From Marinobacter sp. CHS3-4 (GTDB taxonomy: Bacteria; Pseudomonadota; Gammaproteobacteria; Pseudomonadales; Oleiphilaceae), in the NCBI RefSeq assembly GCF_030053415.1, contig NZ_JASGBJ010000001.1, positions 930,001-994,000 on the forward strand: DNA of 64,000 nt, given 5' to 3'. Every line of letters begins with the position of its first letter. Positions within the stretch are counted from its first letter, which is position 1. The translations under genes were made by a program, and so were the position numbers. This document shows, one piece after another, positions 46,431 through 54,157 of the stretch. The notes beneath the pieces were generated by a model. It did not search any database, was not told where the DNA came from, and saw nothing but the letters and a program-made list of their open reading frames with translations.

Positions 46431-47120
46431 TCAGGCAACGTATGGCAGCACGCCATAATAGATAGCGCTGAAATGAAGGGCGCTGCCGCCAATCACGAAC
46501 AGATGCCAGATAGCGTGCATGTAAGGGATGCGATCTGCCAGATAGAAGGCCACACCGGCTGTGTAGACGACCCCGCCTGCAATGGTGAGATAGAGCGCCT
46601 GCTCACTGAGATTGGCCACCAGGTCCGATGACGCGAACGTGATTAACCAGCCCATGGCAACATAAATGCCCACGCGGGCCAGTTTGAAGCGGTTTTTGAA
46701 GATTACTTTTAGAACCACCCCGGTGATGGCCAGGGACCAGATGATAGCCAACAATGTCCAGCCGGTGCTTCCTCGCATATTCACGAGAAGGAACGGGGTG
46801 TAGGTACCGGCAATAAGTAGAAAAATGGCGCAGTGGTCCAGTGTCTTGAATGCCGTTTTCAACTTCGGGTGTCTGGCGCCGTGGTAGAGCGCGGAGGCCA
46901 TGTAGAGCAGAATCAGCGACCCGCCGAATATACTGAAACTGACAATCTTCCACACATCCCCAAGTTGGTCTGCCGCCAGGACCAGCGCAATTGTTCCTAT
47001 GACGCTCAGCAGAGCGCCAATGCCGTGGGTAGCACTGTTAAGCCATTCCTCAATGCGATGGTGTATCGACGGGGCGGTGTCCGCAGAATTTGACGAGGGA
47101 AAGCGATCTGTATTTGTCAT
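46431..47120 (-). CDS. trhA: hemolysin III family / TrhA (PAQR-like) membrane protein
   Basis: 229 aa with seven membrane helices. Family marks: EEWLNSATHGIGALLSVIG, MASALYHGARHPKLKTAFKT, LDHCAIFLLIAGTYTPF and HAIWHLFVIGGSALHF, with the conserved His and Asp residues of the PAQR metal site. E. coli YqfA/TrhA is linked to membrane-fluidity and fatty-acid control. ATG at 47120 is used; the TTG 42 nt upstream is unlikely. A perfect palindrome lies just upstream. Confidence 0.88.
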   Translation of the reverse strand: MTNTDRFPSSNSADTAPSIHHRIEEWLNSATHGIGALLSVIGTIALVLAADQLGDVWKIVSFSIFGGSLILLYMASALYHGARHPKLKTAFKTLDHCAIFLLIAGTYTPFLLVNMRGSTGWTLLAIIWSLAITGVVLKVIFKNRFKLARVGIYVAMGWLITFASSDLVANLSEQALYLTIAGGVVYTAGVAFYLADRIPYMHAIWHLFVIGGSALHFSAIYYGVLPYVA

Positions 47121-47137
47121 GGCGTCACCATACTTCA

Positions 47138-47153
47138 GCGTACACGTGTACGC
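47138..47153 (-). promoter_or_regulatory. perfect 16-bp palindrome, FabR-like operator of trhA
   Basis: GCGTACACGTGTACGC, perfectly self-complementary, 17 bp upstream of the trhA start. In E. coli FabR (YijC) is reported to control fabA, fabB and yqfA, the trhA homologue, through a GCGTACA/TGTACGC-type palindrome. Gene identity and operator agree. The regulator gene is not in the window. Confidence 0.65.
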
Positions 47154-47194
47154 AATAAGCAAAACATGACGGTTTTGTGAGCATCGTGAGCAGG

Positions 47195-47213
47195 TGTTCA
47201 GAAAATTTGAACA
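47195..47213. promoter_or_regulatory. inverted repeat in the trhA-wrbA divergent region
   Basis: TGTTCA-N7-TGAACA, a perfect 6-bp inverted repeat, 86 bp upstream of wrbA. Size and symmetry suit a dimeric regulator. No regulator gene is adjacent and no -35/-10 pair for wrbA is convincing. Confidence 0.4.
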
Positions 47214-47298
47214 TGCTGGCGGAAATCTTCCGGTTTTCCCATTTATGGAAAGAACCTAGGCTCTGATCATCTTCGAAAAGATAAGGAGGACACGAAGC

Positions 47299-47898
47299 AT
47301 GGCAAAGGTACTGGTTCTTTACTATTCAATGTATGGTCACATGGAAACGATGGCAGAAACCGTGGCTGAGGGAGCCAAGCAAGTTGAGGGTGCCGATGTG
47401 ACCGTCAAGCGGGTTCCGGAAACCATGGCGGACCAGGCTTTTCTTAACGCCGGCGGCAAGGCCGATCAAAAGGCACCGTTGGCCGAGCCAAAAGAGCTTG
47501 CCGAGTATGACGCGGTTATTTTTGGCACACCGACGCGCTTTGGTAACATGGCCGGCCAGATGCGAACCTTTTTGGATCAGACCGGTGGTCTGTGGGCGGA
47601 AGGCAAACTCCATGGCAAAGTAGCCAGTGTGTTTACCTCAACTGGCACCGGTGGCGGTCAGGAACACACCATTAGCTCGTTCTGGACAACCCTGGCACAT
47701 CACGGCATGGTCATCGTGCCGCTGGGTTATGGCATTCCTGATTTCTTTGACATCTCGGAGGTCAGTGGCGGCACACCCTACGGCGCATCCACCATTGCTG
47801 GTGGTGATGGGTCTCGCCAGCCGAACGAAAAGGAACTGAACATTGCCCGCTATCAGGGCAAACATGTGGCCGAGCTGGCGGTAAAACTGCACGGCTAA
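47299..47898 (+). CDS. wrbA: NAD(P)H:quinone oxidoreductase WrbA
   Basis: 199 aa flavodoxin-like quinone reductase. FMN-phosphate loop [18 protein letters not shown], the isoalloxazine loop [20 protein letters not shown], and [22 protein letters not shown]. It makes two-electron reductions of quinones under oxidative stress. A strong AAGGAGG precedes the start. Confidence 0.96.
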   Translation: MAKVLVLYYSMYGHMETMAETVAEGAKQVEGADVTVKRVPETMADQAFLNAGGKADQKAPLAEPKELAEYDAVIFGTPTRFGNMAGQMRTFLDQTGGLWAEGKLHGKVASVFTSTGTGGGQEHTISSFWTTLAHHGMVIVPLGYGIPDFFDISEVSGGTPYGASTIAGGDGSRQPNEKELNIARYQGKHVAELAVKLHG

Positions 47899-47916
47899 GC
47901 CCGAACCGGAGCATGA

Positions 47917-48837
47917 ATGGCTGCAGCCCTGGCACTGTTTTACAAGCTTATCCCTCTTTATGTAACGGTGCTGCTGGGCTGGATTGCGGGGCGCTACCTG
48001 CAGGCGAGCGGTCGGCACATCGCCGGCATCATGCTCTATATCATCACGCCCTCGGTGATTTTCTCAGGCGTGATGGCAGCCCCGCTTTCTCCGGCAGTGA
48101 TTCTGCTGCCGGTCCTTACTTTCACACTCTGTAGTCTACTAGGGCTTGCCCATCTGGCTCTGGCGAAACGGACGGTAAAAGACGACAGTGCCAACCTGAT
48201 GCCATTGGCCGTCGGTACGGGAAATACCGGCTATTTTGGAATTCCGGTGGCTCTCCTGCTCTTCGGTCAGGAAGGGCTGGCGTTGTACATTGTGTGCATG
48301 TTGGGAACCACACTGTTTGAAAATTCGGTGGGTTTCTACCTTGCAGCGCGCGGGCGCTACAGTATTGCGGATGCGCTCGCGCGGGTTGCCCGCTTGCCGT
48401 CGGTTTACGCGTTCTTGCTGGGTGTGGTGCTCAACCTCGGCGGCGCTACTATTCCCGATGTGTTTGTGCCGCTTTTCGACAATTTGCGGGGTGCGTACAG
48501 CATCCTGGGCATGATGATTATTGGCATGGGTATCATGAGCGTGCGGGGGCTGGCCGGGAATCTCCGATTCACGAGCCTGGCGTTTTTCGGAAAGTTCGTT
48601 TCCTGGCCTGTCGTGGCGATGCTTCTCTGGTGGTTGGACGCCCATGTATTCGGCATCTACGACACCGCCGTTCATCAGGCCATCTTCCTTATCTCGATTA
48701 CACCCATCGCCGCGAACACCGTGGTGATTGCCACACTGCTGGATACAGCGCCAAAACAGGCCGCAGGCACAGCGCTTTTGAGCACGCTGTTCGCGCTAGG
48801 GTTTATCCCGGTGATGGTGGCCCTGGCGTTTCCCTGA
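47917..48837 (+). CDS. AEC family transporter
   Basis: 306 aa with about ten membrane helices in two halves. AEC (auxin efflux carrier) traits: GWIAGRYLQASGRHIAGIML with IITPSVIFSGV in the first half and IFLISITPIAANTVVIATLL in the second, where Pro and Asn mark the broken helices. Substrate is unknown. It starts 18 bp after wrbA. Its last 35 nt overlap the end of the rhombosortase gene on the other strand. Confidence 0.85.
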   Translation: MAAALALFYKLIPLYVTVLLGWIAGRYLQASGRHIAGIMLYIITPSVIFSGVMAAPLSPAVILLPVLTFTLCSLLGLAHLALAKRTVKDDSANLMPLAVGTGNTGYFGIPVALLLFGQEGLALYIVCMLGTTLFENSVGFYLAARGRYSIADALARVARLPSVYAFLLGVVLNLGGATIPDVFVPLFDNLRGAYSILGMMIIGMGIMSVRGLAGNLRFTSLAFFGKFVSWPVVAMLLWWLDAHVFGIYDTAVHQAIFLISITPIAANTVVIATLLDTAPKQAAGTALLSTLFALGFIPVMVALAFP

Positions 48838-49432
48838 TGCCTGATTTGCGACTGATCAGAAACACACAACCGGCCATCACGCCAGTTAATGCGCCCAGCC
48901 AATGAGCTTGATAGATGACCGCCGCGCCGATGAGGTCCGCGGTGCCTGTCGGATAAAAAGCTTCTGCCACCAGCTTGATGCCCAGGCCAACCAGTAAAAG
49001 CGTATTCCATCGAGGAGACTGGGACAGGTTGGCCATAGCCAGCAGTACAAACAAACCATGCAGACAGCCAGAGAATCCCCGGTACCAGTCCAATGCCGGA
49101 ATGGCCCATTCCAGAGCGAAAGAGATCGCCACCGGTGCCGTTAACAGGTAGCCAGCCCACCAGGCAGTCGTGGCCGGGCGATCAAAAAGAACAGACAAAA
49201 GAAAAAGGCCTGCGAGGTTGAGTAACAGATGGGTCGGGCCGAGATGAACCCAGTGGCCGGTCAGTAGCCGCCACCACTGCCCCTGAGCTATCTCGACTCG
49301 AGACCATTCGAGCAACTGGCCCATCGGTGGATACATCAGCACAATCATCTGCAAGGCAACCAGAATGACCGCAGTTGCCAGCAATGGAGACCATGTCTTG
49401 ATAAGGGTTGGCAAACTCACATTATCTCTCAT
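48803..49432 (-). CDS. rrtA: rhombosortase (rhomboid-family protease)
   Basis: 209 aa with six membrane helices. Rhomboid catalytic Ser121 in RGFSGCLHGLFVL (G-x-S-G) and His177 in YQAHWLGALTG. It has the short form and the GHWVHLGPTHLLLNLAGL helix typical of rhombosortase, which cuts GlyGly-CTERM sorting tails (family defined by Haft and Varghese). The divergent neighbour encodes a protein with exactly such a tail, which strengthens the call. Confidence 0.9.
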   Translation of the reverse strand: MRDNVSLPTLIKTWSPLLATAVILVALQMIVLMYPPMGQLLEWSRVEIAQGQWWRLLTGHWVHLGPTHLLLNLAGLFLLSVLFDRPATTAWWAGYLLTAPVAISFALEWAIPALDWYRGFSGCLHGLFVLLAMANLSQSPRWNTLLLVGLGIKLVAEAFYPTGTADLIGAAVIYQAHWLGALTGVMAGCVFLISRKSGIRETPGPPSPG

Positions 49433-49519
49433 AAATACAAGTCGTTACTGAATAGTAACAGCGGCTGAGTGGACGATTCGGTAGCGTTACCGTATCTACT
49501 TCGCAATATGGATGCAGTA

Positions 49520-51181
49520 ATGCCAACCAAGTCTATACAGTTTGTAGCGGCCATGCTCTTTGGCCTGTTGTTTACTGGCACGTCGGTGTTTGCCGCAGAA
49601 CGGACGACGCTGTCGAAGGACCTCTGGATCGAGGGGCATGCCTACGAAGCCAAACTGGTTAACAGTTCGATGATCGGTATGGACTTGCCTGACTCTGGAG
49701 AGCACTTCAAAGGTCATTTCCCGGAAGATCCTGACAGCTGGGTGCGCGTCTCTCGCATTGATGACCGCTGGGAGGGATTGGCGTTCGTGTTTGGCGAAAT
49801 GCACGCGATTGGCGGGGGTGGAGCAACCCGCGCTGCCAGCTATTCATTCAGCGGGATCGATGCCCCCAAGTGTGGGTTAGAGCATGATCATAGCGATCAC
49901 AAAATGACCATTACGCCCGAAAGCCTGGTCAGCCCAGCGATGGCGCAGGCGGTGAGCTCCAGCTATGACACGTTGTGTGCGGAGCGGGTCGATGGCACCT
50001 GTCTGCTCCTTGAGCTGGAACTGGCGTTTGATCAGCAGTTTCAGGATAGATTTCCGGACACCTATCGATCCCGAGCGGCCTCTATCATGAATATGGTTGA
50101 AGGCTTCTACTACGAACAGTTCGGGATTGCGTTTGATACGCTGTCGCTGAACTTTCTGGGCAGCGTGGTGTTCAGTACGTCATCAGACTCAAGCGACGTG
50201 CTGAATGATGTCGCCTCTAAACGCGGTAATGGAGAGCTTGCTTTTCTTGAAAGCGAACAATCGCTCTTCCACTTTATAACCGGGCGTTCATTCAGTGGCG
50301 GAGTGGCAGGTCTGGCATACGTCGGAACGGTGTGTCATTCGAACTTCAATTATGCTGAGGGCGCCGGTGTGGGAACGGGTGTGTCCAGTGGCGCCCGTAG
50401 TCCTTCAAGTACCGCCGTTGTCATCGCTCATGAGCTGGGCCATAACCTGGGCGCTTCCCACGATGGGAGCAACAATAGCTGTCCGACCGGCGAAAACATT
50501 ATGAGCCCGTCAGTCAGTTCCAGTTTCGACAGCTTTTCCAGCTGCTCTGAGGATTATATTACCTCGGAAATTTCCTCAAGAAGCGCCGTGGAACAGTGTT
50601 TCAATTTCCCGGCAGACGCTGGCATCGAAGCTCTGGTAAGCAATAACTCTGAAGTCGCGGAAGGGGATCTTTACACAGGCTATTTTGACGTGGTCTATCA
50701 GGAGGCCTCCGAATCTGCGGATCGGCTCGCCGTTGAAGGCTCAATTGGAGCAGGCGAAGGTGTTTTGCAACAAGTCACTCTGAACGGCGCCGACTGTACC
50801 TTGAATAGCCAAACCAGCTTCAGCTGCCCGGAGACCCAGGTTCAGGCCAGTTCCCAGCTGGTCGTTCAGGTCACAGCGGGTTCCAGTCCGACGGTGAATC
50901 TGGCCAAAGGCGTGGCCGTCGTCAGTGAAAGTGGCGAGGTGAAGGATATCCTGGCTGACAACGACACGCTGCTGACTCGAATAACGGTGGTTGAGAACAC
51001 CGATGTCGCTCCAGAAGAGCCAGAGGTTCCGGAAAGTCAGCCCAGGGATACCGGGGGTGACTCTGAGTCCACAGAGTCCAGTGGCGGTGGAAGCAGCAGC
51101 GGCGGCGGTGGATCACTCGGCTGGCTGGCATTGCTGGCAGGTCTGGCGGGCGTTACGCGGCGTTGCAAGAGGGCTGTTTAA
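49520..51181 (+). CDS. secreted zinc metalloprotease (reprolysin-like) with GlyGly-CTERM tail
   Basis: 553 aa. Signal peptide MPTKSIQFVAAMLFGLLF to about residue 25. The catalytic zinc site AHELGHNLGASHDGS has His304, Glu305, His308 and His314, and the Met-turn is ENIMSPSVS: a metzincin of the M12B/reprolysin type. Several Cys around it probably form bridges. After about residue 375 come beta domains, then a Gly/Ser-rich linker and the tail GGSLGWLALLAGLAG-TRRCKR, a GlyGly-CTERM signal with hydrophobic helix and basic end. The start at 49520 is preferred to GTG 49469 or ATG 49508. Confidence 0.88.
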   Translation: MPTKSIQFVAAMLFGLLFTGTSVFAAERTTLSKDLWIEGHAYEAKLVNSSMIGMDLPDSGEHFKGHFPEDPDSWVRVSRIDDRWEGLAFVFGEMHAIGGGGATRAASYSFSGIDAPKCGLEHDHSDHKMTITPESLVSPAMAQAVSSSYDTLCAERVDGTCLLLELELAFDQQFQDRFPDTYRSRAASIMNMVEGFYYEQFGIAFDTLSLNFLGSVVFSTSSDSSDVLNDVASKRGNGELAFLESEQSLFHFITGRSFSGGVAGLAYVGTVCHSNFNYAEGAGVGTGVSSGARSPSSTAVVIAHELGHNLGASHDGSNNSCPTGENIMSPSVSSSFDSFSSCSEDYITSEISSRSAVEQCFNFPADAGIEALVSNNSEVAEGDLYTGYFDVVYQEASESADRLAVEGSIGAGEGVLQQVTLNGADCTLNSQTSFSCPETQVQASSQLVVQVTAGSSPTVNLAKGVAVVSESGEVKDILADNDTLLTRITVVENTDVAPEEPEVPESQPRDTGGDSESTESSGGGSSSGGGGSLGWLALLAGLAGVTRRCKRAV

Positions 51182-51666
51182 TGAACCTTCGCACCCTGGT
51201 GGCGTTGGCGTTCTCCTCGCTTTTGGTCGGTTGCGGTTCGACTGTATCAAATGCAGGCAGTGAGCCAGACAGAACCACGCTCCCCGAAAGCCTGGAAGAG
51301 GCCCGCCAACTCTGGAAAAAGCGGGACATTGAGAATTATGCGGTCACGGCGCAGATGACTTGTTACTGTCCGCAGGATCTCTTGCAGCCCATTCGGCTTG
51401 AGATAAAGGGCGGTAAGGTTGTTGCGACCGAAGGCTTACAGCGTCCTTTGGAGAACCTGACTCGCGAGGATGCCGAGCGCATGACAGTGGATGGCCTCTT
51501 CCGCTTCGTAGAAGACGCCCAACGTCGGGATGCTCATTTACTGGACGTCTCGTACGACGATGAATATGGTTTTCCAACCCTGATCAACTACGACGGCCAC
51601 AAGATGATCGCTGACGATGAGCGCCAGTATCGTCTATCGGACTTCGAGCCCGGCGCCTTGCGATGA
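51181..51666 (+). CDS. DUF6174-type lipoprotein
   Basis: 161 aa. Lipoprotein signal with lipobox LLVGC (Cys about residue 17). The body matches DUF6174: LWKKRDIENYAVTAQMTCYC, RLEIKGGKVVATEG, and LDVSYDDEYGFPTLINYDG. Function unknown. The ATG shares a base with the protease stop (TAATG), so it is translationally coupled to the protease and may assist it. Its end overlaps the CDF gene by 33 nt on the other strand. Confidence 0.8.
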   Translation: MNLRTLVALAFSSLLVGCGSTVSNAGSEPDRTTLPESLEEARQLWKKRDIENYAVTAQMTCYCPQDLLQPIRLEIKGGKVVATEGLQRPLENLTREDAERMTVDGLFRFVEDAQRRDAHLLDVSYDDEYGFPTLINYDGHKMIADDERQYRLSDFEPGALR

Positions 51667-52281
51667 ATCCACTTTTGCCTGATGGATGTCGTCCCGGGCG
51701 TGGCGAACCACACTGACGCCAGCGCTGATGGCAAGCAATCCCATGATGGTTGCGACGGCCAGGTCGGGCCAGGCAGTGCCGGTGCCAAACACGCCCACTG
51801 CAGCAGCCATAACGGCGACGTTACCAATCGCGTCGTTGCGGCTGCACAGCCACACCGACCGCATGTCGGAATCACCCGTTCGGAACTTGAACAGGGTCAC
51901 CGCCACAGCCACGTTTGCAGCCAGTGCCAGCAGGCCGATAGCACCCATGGTAAAGGGTTCAGGCGTTATTCCAGTTTGAGCCACCCAAGCCGCCCGGCCC
52001 AACACGGCGATGCCAAAAACCGCCATGGTGATGCCTTTGATCATGGCGGCACGGCCCCTCCAGAGCATCCCCATAGAGAGCACCGACAGAGACAGAACGT
52101 AGTTCGCGCTGTCACCAAAGAAGTCGATGGCATCAGCCAGCAAAGACACCGAGCCGGACTGAAGGCTGGCTACGCCCTCCACGACAAACATCGCAAGATT
52201 CACCCACAGGGCGAACCAGAGTGCTTTGCGAAAACGTGGGTCTGGCTGTTTGGGTTCCGGTGCTGAACAACTGCAGGCCAT
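51634..52281 (-). CDS. CDF-family heavy-metal cation efflux transporter
   Basis: 215 aa with six membrane helices. Short form: the usual cytoplasmic C-terminal dimer domain is nearly absent. Helix 2 reads SLLADAIDFFGDSANYVL, giving the D-x-x-x-D pair. Helix 5 reads VWLCSRNDAIGNVAVM; aligned to FieF, Cys takes the place of the first ligand (His) in H-x-x-x-D. The N-terminus MACSCSAPEP adds two Cys. Soft metals such as Cd, Pb or Hg are plausible. A GGGAGG RBS precedes the start, and a MerR-type promoter controls it. Confidence 0.82.
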   Translation of the reverse strand: MACSCSAPEPKQPDPRFRKALWFALWVNLAMFVVEGVASLQSGSVSLLADAIDFFGDSANYVLSLSVLSMGMLWRGRAAMIKGITMAVFGIAVLGRAAWVAQTGITPEPFTMGAIGLLALAANVAVAVTLFKFRTGDSDMRSVWLCSRNDAIGNVAVMAAAVGVFGTGTAWPDLAVATIMGLLAISAGVSVVRHARDDIHQAKVDSSQGAGLEVR

Positions 52282-52308
52282 GATGTCCTCCCATTGATAT
52301 CTGGAATT

Positions 52309-52339
52309 ATTTAAAAGCCTGTAGCTGCTACAGAGTCAA
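52309..52339 (-). promoter_or_regulatory. MerR-family operator/promoter for the CDF gene
   Basis: On the minus strand, TTGACT (52334-52339), a 19-bp spacer holding the perfect palindrome CTGTAGC-A-GCTACAG (52319-52333), then TTAAAT (52309-52314). The stretched 19-bp spacer with a central dyad is the hallmark of MerR-activated promoters and resembles the pbrA/cadA operators. It lies between the regulator stop and the CDF start. Confidence 0.85.
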
Positions 52340-52345
52340 CACCCG

Positions 52346-52801
52346 TCAGGAATTCGGCCCGTGGGTGCCGGGAATATGATTGTCGGTATCGTTCCTGGGG
52401 TCGGGCAGGGCACCTGAAGACAGCCCGCCCAGAATGCCGCACTCGCTGACCGTGCGGCCCTGAGAACAGGCGGTCTGAAGCTCTGTCAGCGTTTCTTCCA
52501 GCCGCGTCAGTTCTTCCAGCCGCTGGCGGACATGGGTCAGATGATGCGCCAGCAGTTCATCCACCTGGCTGCAGTCTGCATCCGGTTGGTCCGCCAGGCG
52601 AATCAGTTCCCGGATCTCATCCTGAGCCATGTCCAGGTTACGGCAGCGACGGATGAACAGCAGGCGGTCCAGATGATGGGGGCGGTAAGACCGATAGCCG
52701 CTGGCTTCCCGCTCGGGCGCAGGCATCAATCCAATTTTTTCGTAATAGCGAATAGTTTCGACCGAAATGCCGGTGTGTTTTGAAATTTCGCCGATTTTCA
52801 T
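52346..52801 (-). CDS. MerR family metal-responsive regulator (CadR/PbrR-like)
   Basis: 151 aa. Winged-helix DNA-binding head MKIGEISKHTGISVETIRYY and YEKIGLMPAPER, long dimer helix at about 80-115, and a metal loop with Cys77, Cys112 and Cys121. CadR/PbrR regulators use Cys77, Cys112 and Cys119, so this spacing is nearly the same and points to Cd(II)/Pb(II). The tail is His/Asp-rich (DNHIPGTHGP). It probably activates the CDF gene from the site at 52309-52339. Confidence 0.9.
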   Translation of the reverse strand: MKIGEISKHTGISVETIRYYEKIGLMPAPEREASGYRSYRPHHLDRLLFIRRCRNLDMAQDEIRELIRLADQPDADCSQVDELLAHHLTHVRQRLEELTRLEETLTELQTACSQGRTVSECGILGGLSSGALPDPRNDTDNHIPGTHGPNS

Positions 52802-52804
52802 GGT

Positions 52805-54157
52805 TTACGATCCGCGCGGTGCTTTTAACATTGAGGCGGTCACTTTAAGTCCGCCTCGCAGGCCGTGACTGAAAGACAGGCTACCACCATAACGCTCTGT
52901 GATTTCTTTTGCGATGGCAAGACCAAGGCCGTGTCCAGGGATCTGTTCATCCAGTCGGACACCCCGGGACCCGAGAGCCGAGAGATCTTTCTGTTGAACG
53001 CCTGGCCCATCGTCTTCAACGGTAATCGCCAATTCAGAGTCCGTTTCTGTCAGCGACATCACCGCGCTGAGTTGGGACCATTTGCCCGCGTTGTCCAACA
53101 GGTTGCCCAGGATTTCATTCAGGTCGTGCTCTTCAATCGGCCAGCGTGCGTCGGGCGCCAACCCGGTTTCCAGCTCAAAATTCTTGTCAGGGTAAAGACG
53201 ACCCAGCATCCAGAGAAGATCTCGTGCCTGGCTGACAGGTTGCGCCGCCTTGCCCGCCTGAGGGCCCGCGAACCGGCTCCGGCGCATTTCACTTTCCAGC
53301 TGGCGGTCGATATCCGAGAGACGCTGGGCGAGTTGTTGGCGCATGTCCTTGTCCAGCGTCCGGGTATCGTCCTCCAATACCTGACGAATCGCGGAGACAG
53401 GGGTTTTTACACTGTGGGACAGGTTTGCGAGAGCTTCCCGGGAGCGTGTCAGGCGTTGGTCCAGAGTGTCCAGAAGCTGGTTGAGCTGGCTAACCAGCGG
53501 TTGAAATTCTGCCGGAGAATTTACCTCCAGGCGTGTGCTGTCGCCGGACTGAAGGGACTTCAGCCCTTGTTGCAGCTGCACAACCGAACGCAGGGACAGG
53601 CGAATGGCCAGCCAGATGGCCAGCAACAGCAGAATCAGCAGAATGCCGGAAACCACCGCGGTCCAGACATGCAATTCTTGTTGACTGTGTTGCAGCGTGC
53701 TCAGATCTTCTGCCACCACAATCACAACCGCGTCGCCCTTGAGCGTCATTGCTTTGCGGTAGGCAATAAAATTGGAGATACCGGCGTCAGAACGAGAGCC
53801 GTTTTGCTGAACGAATCCGCTTTTTGACTCCTGAACCAGCGGTTCAAGAATCGGGGTCCAGAGCTGGGGCGAGCTGTGGATGCGCTGGCCAATCCGCAGG
53901 GCAAACGCATGATGAAAAACTTCCTCAAAATAGTCGCCCTCGGCAATATCCCGGATTTCATCCGGCCCCGACCGCCGCAATTGATGCTCGAGGAACGCCA
54001 CTTCGTCCTGCAGTCGATTCTCCACAAAGCCCCGCGCCATTCGCTCGAGCAACAAACCGTGGACAACCCAGGCCGCAAACATCAGTGCAACGGCGGCTGG
54101 AAGCAGGAGTGTCAGCAGGGTTTTGCGGATCGAAGTGGTTGGGTTAATCCAGGACAT
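52805..54157 (-). CDS. sensor histidine kinase (PhoQ-like)
   Basis: 450 aa. Two membrane helices (about 13-36 and 160-182) flank a periplasmic sensor of about 120 residues. A HAMP region follows, then the H-box ANLSHSVKTPVSAIRQ with His248, the N-box LGNLLDNAGKWSQL, VEDDGPGVQ and HGLGLAIAKEITERYGG. NLSHSVKTP and LDNAxKW resemble PhoQ. The start at 54157 overlaps the regulator gene by 14 nt. The copper genes are divergent, so copper or envelope stress sensing is inferred. Confidence 0.9.
   Translation of the reverse strand: MSWINPTTSIRKTLLTLLLPAAVALMFAAWVVHGLLLERMARGFVENRLQDEVAFLEHQLRRSGPDEIRDIAEGDYFEEVFHHAFALRIGQRIHSSPQLWTPILEPLVQESKSGFVQQNGSRSDAGISNFIAYRKAMTLKGDAVVIVVAEDLSTLQHSQQELHVWTAVVSGILLILLLLAIWLAIRLSLRSVVQLQQGLKSLQSGDSTRLEVNSPAEFQPLVSQLNQLLDTLDQRLTRSREALANLSHSVKTPVSAIRQVLEDDTRTLDKDMRQQLAQRLSDIDRQLESEMRRSRFAGPQAGKAAQPVSQARDLLWMLGRLYPDKNFELETGLAPDARWPIEEHDLNEILGNLLDNAGKWSQLSAVMSLTETDSELAITVEDDGPGVQQKDLSALGSRGVRLDEQIPGHGLGLAIAKEITERYGGSLSFSHGLRGGLKVTASMLKAPRGS

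Noticed and set aside
52865..53827. 320-codon open frame on the plus strand
   Set aside because: Antisense shadow of the sensor kinase gene, which is intact with all catalytic boxes.
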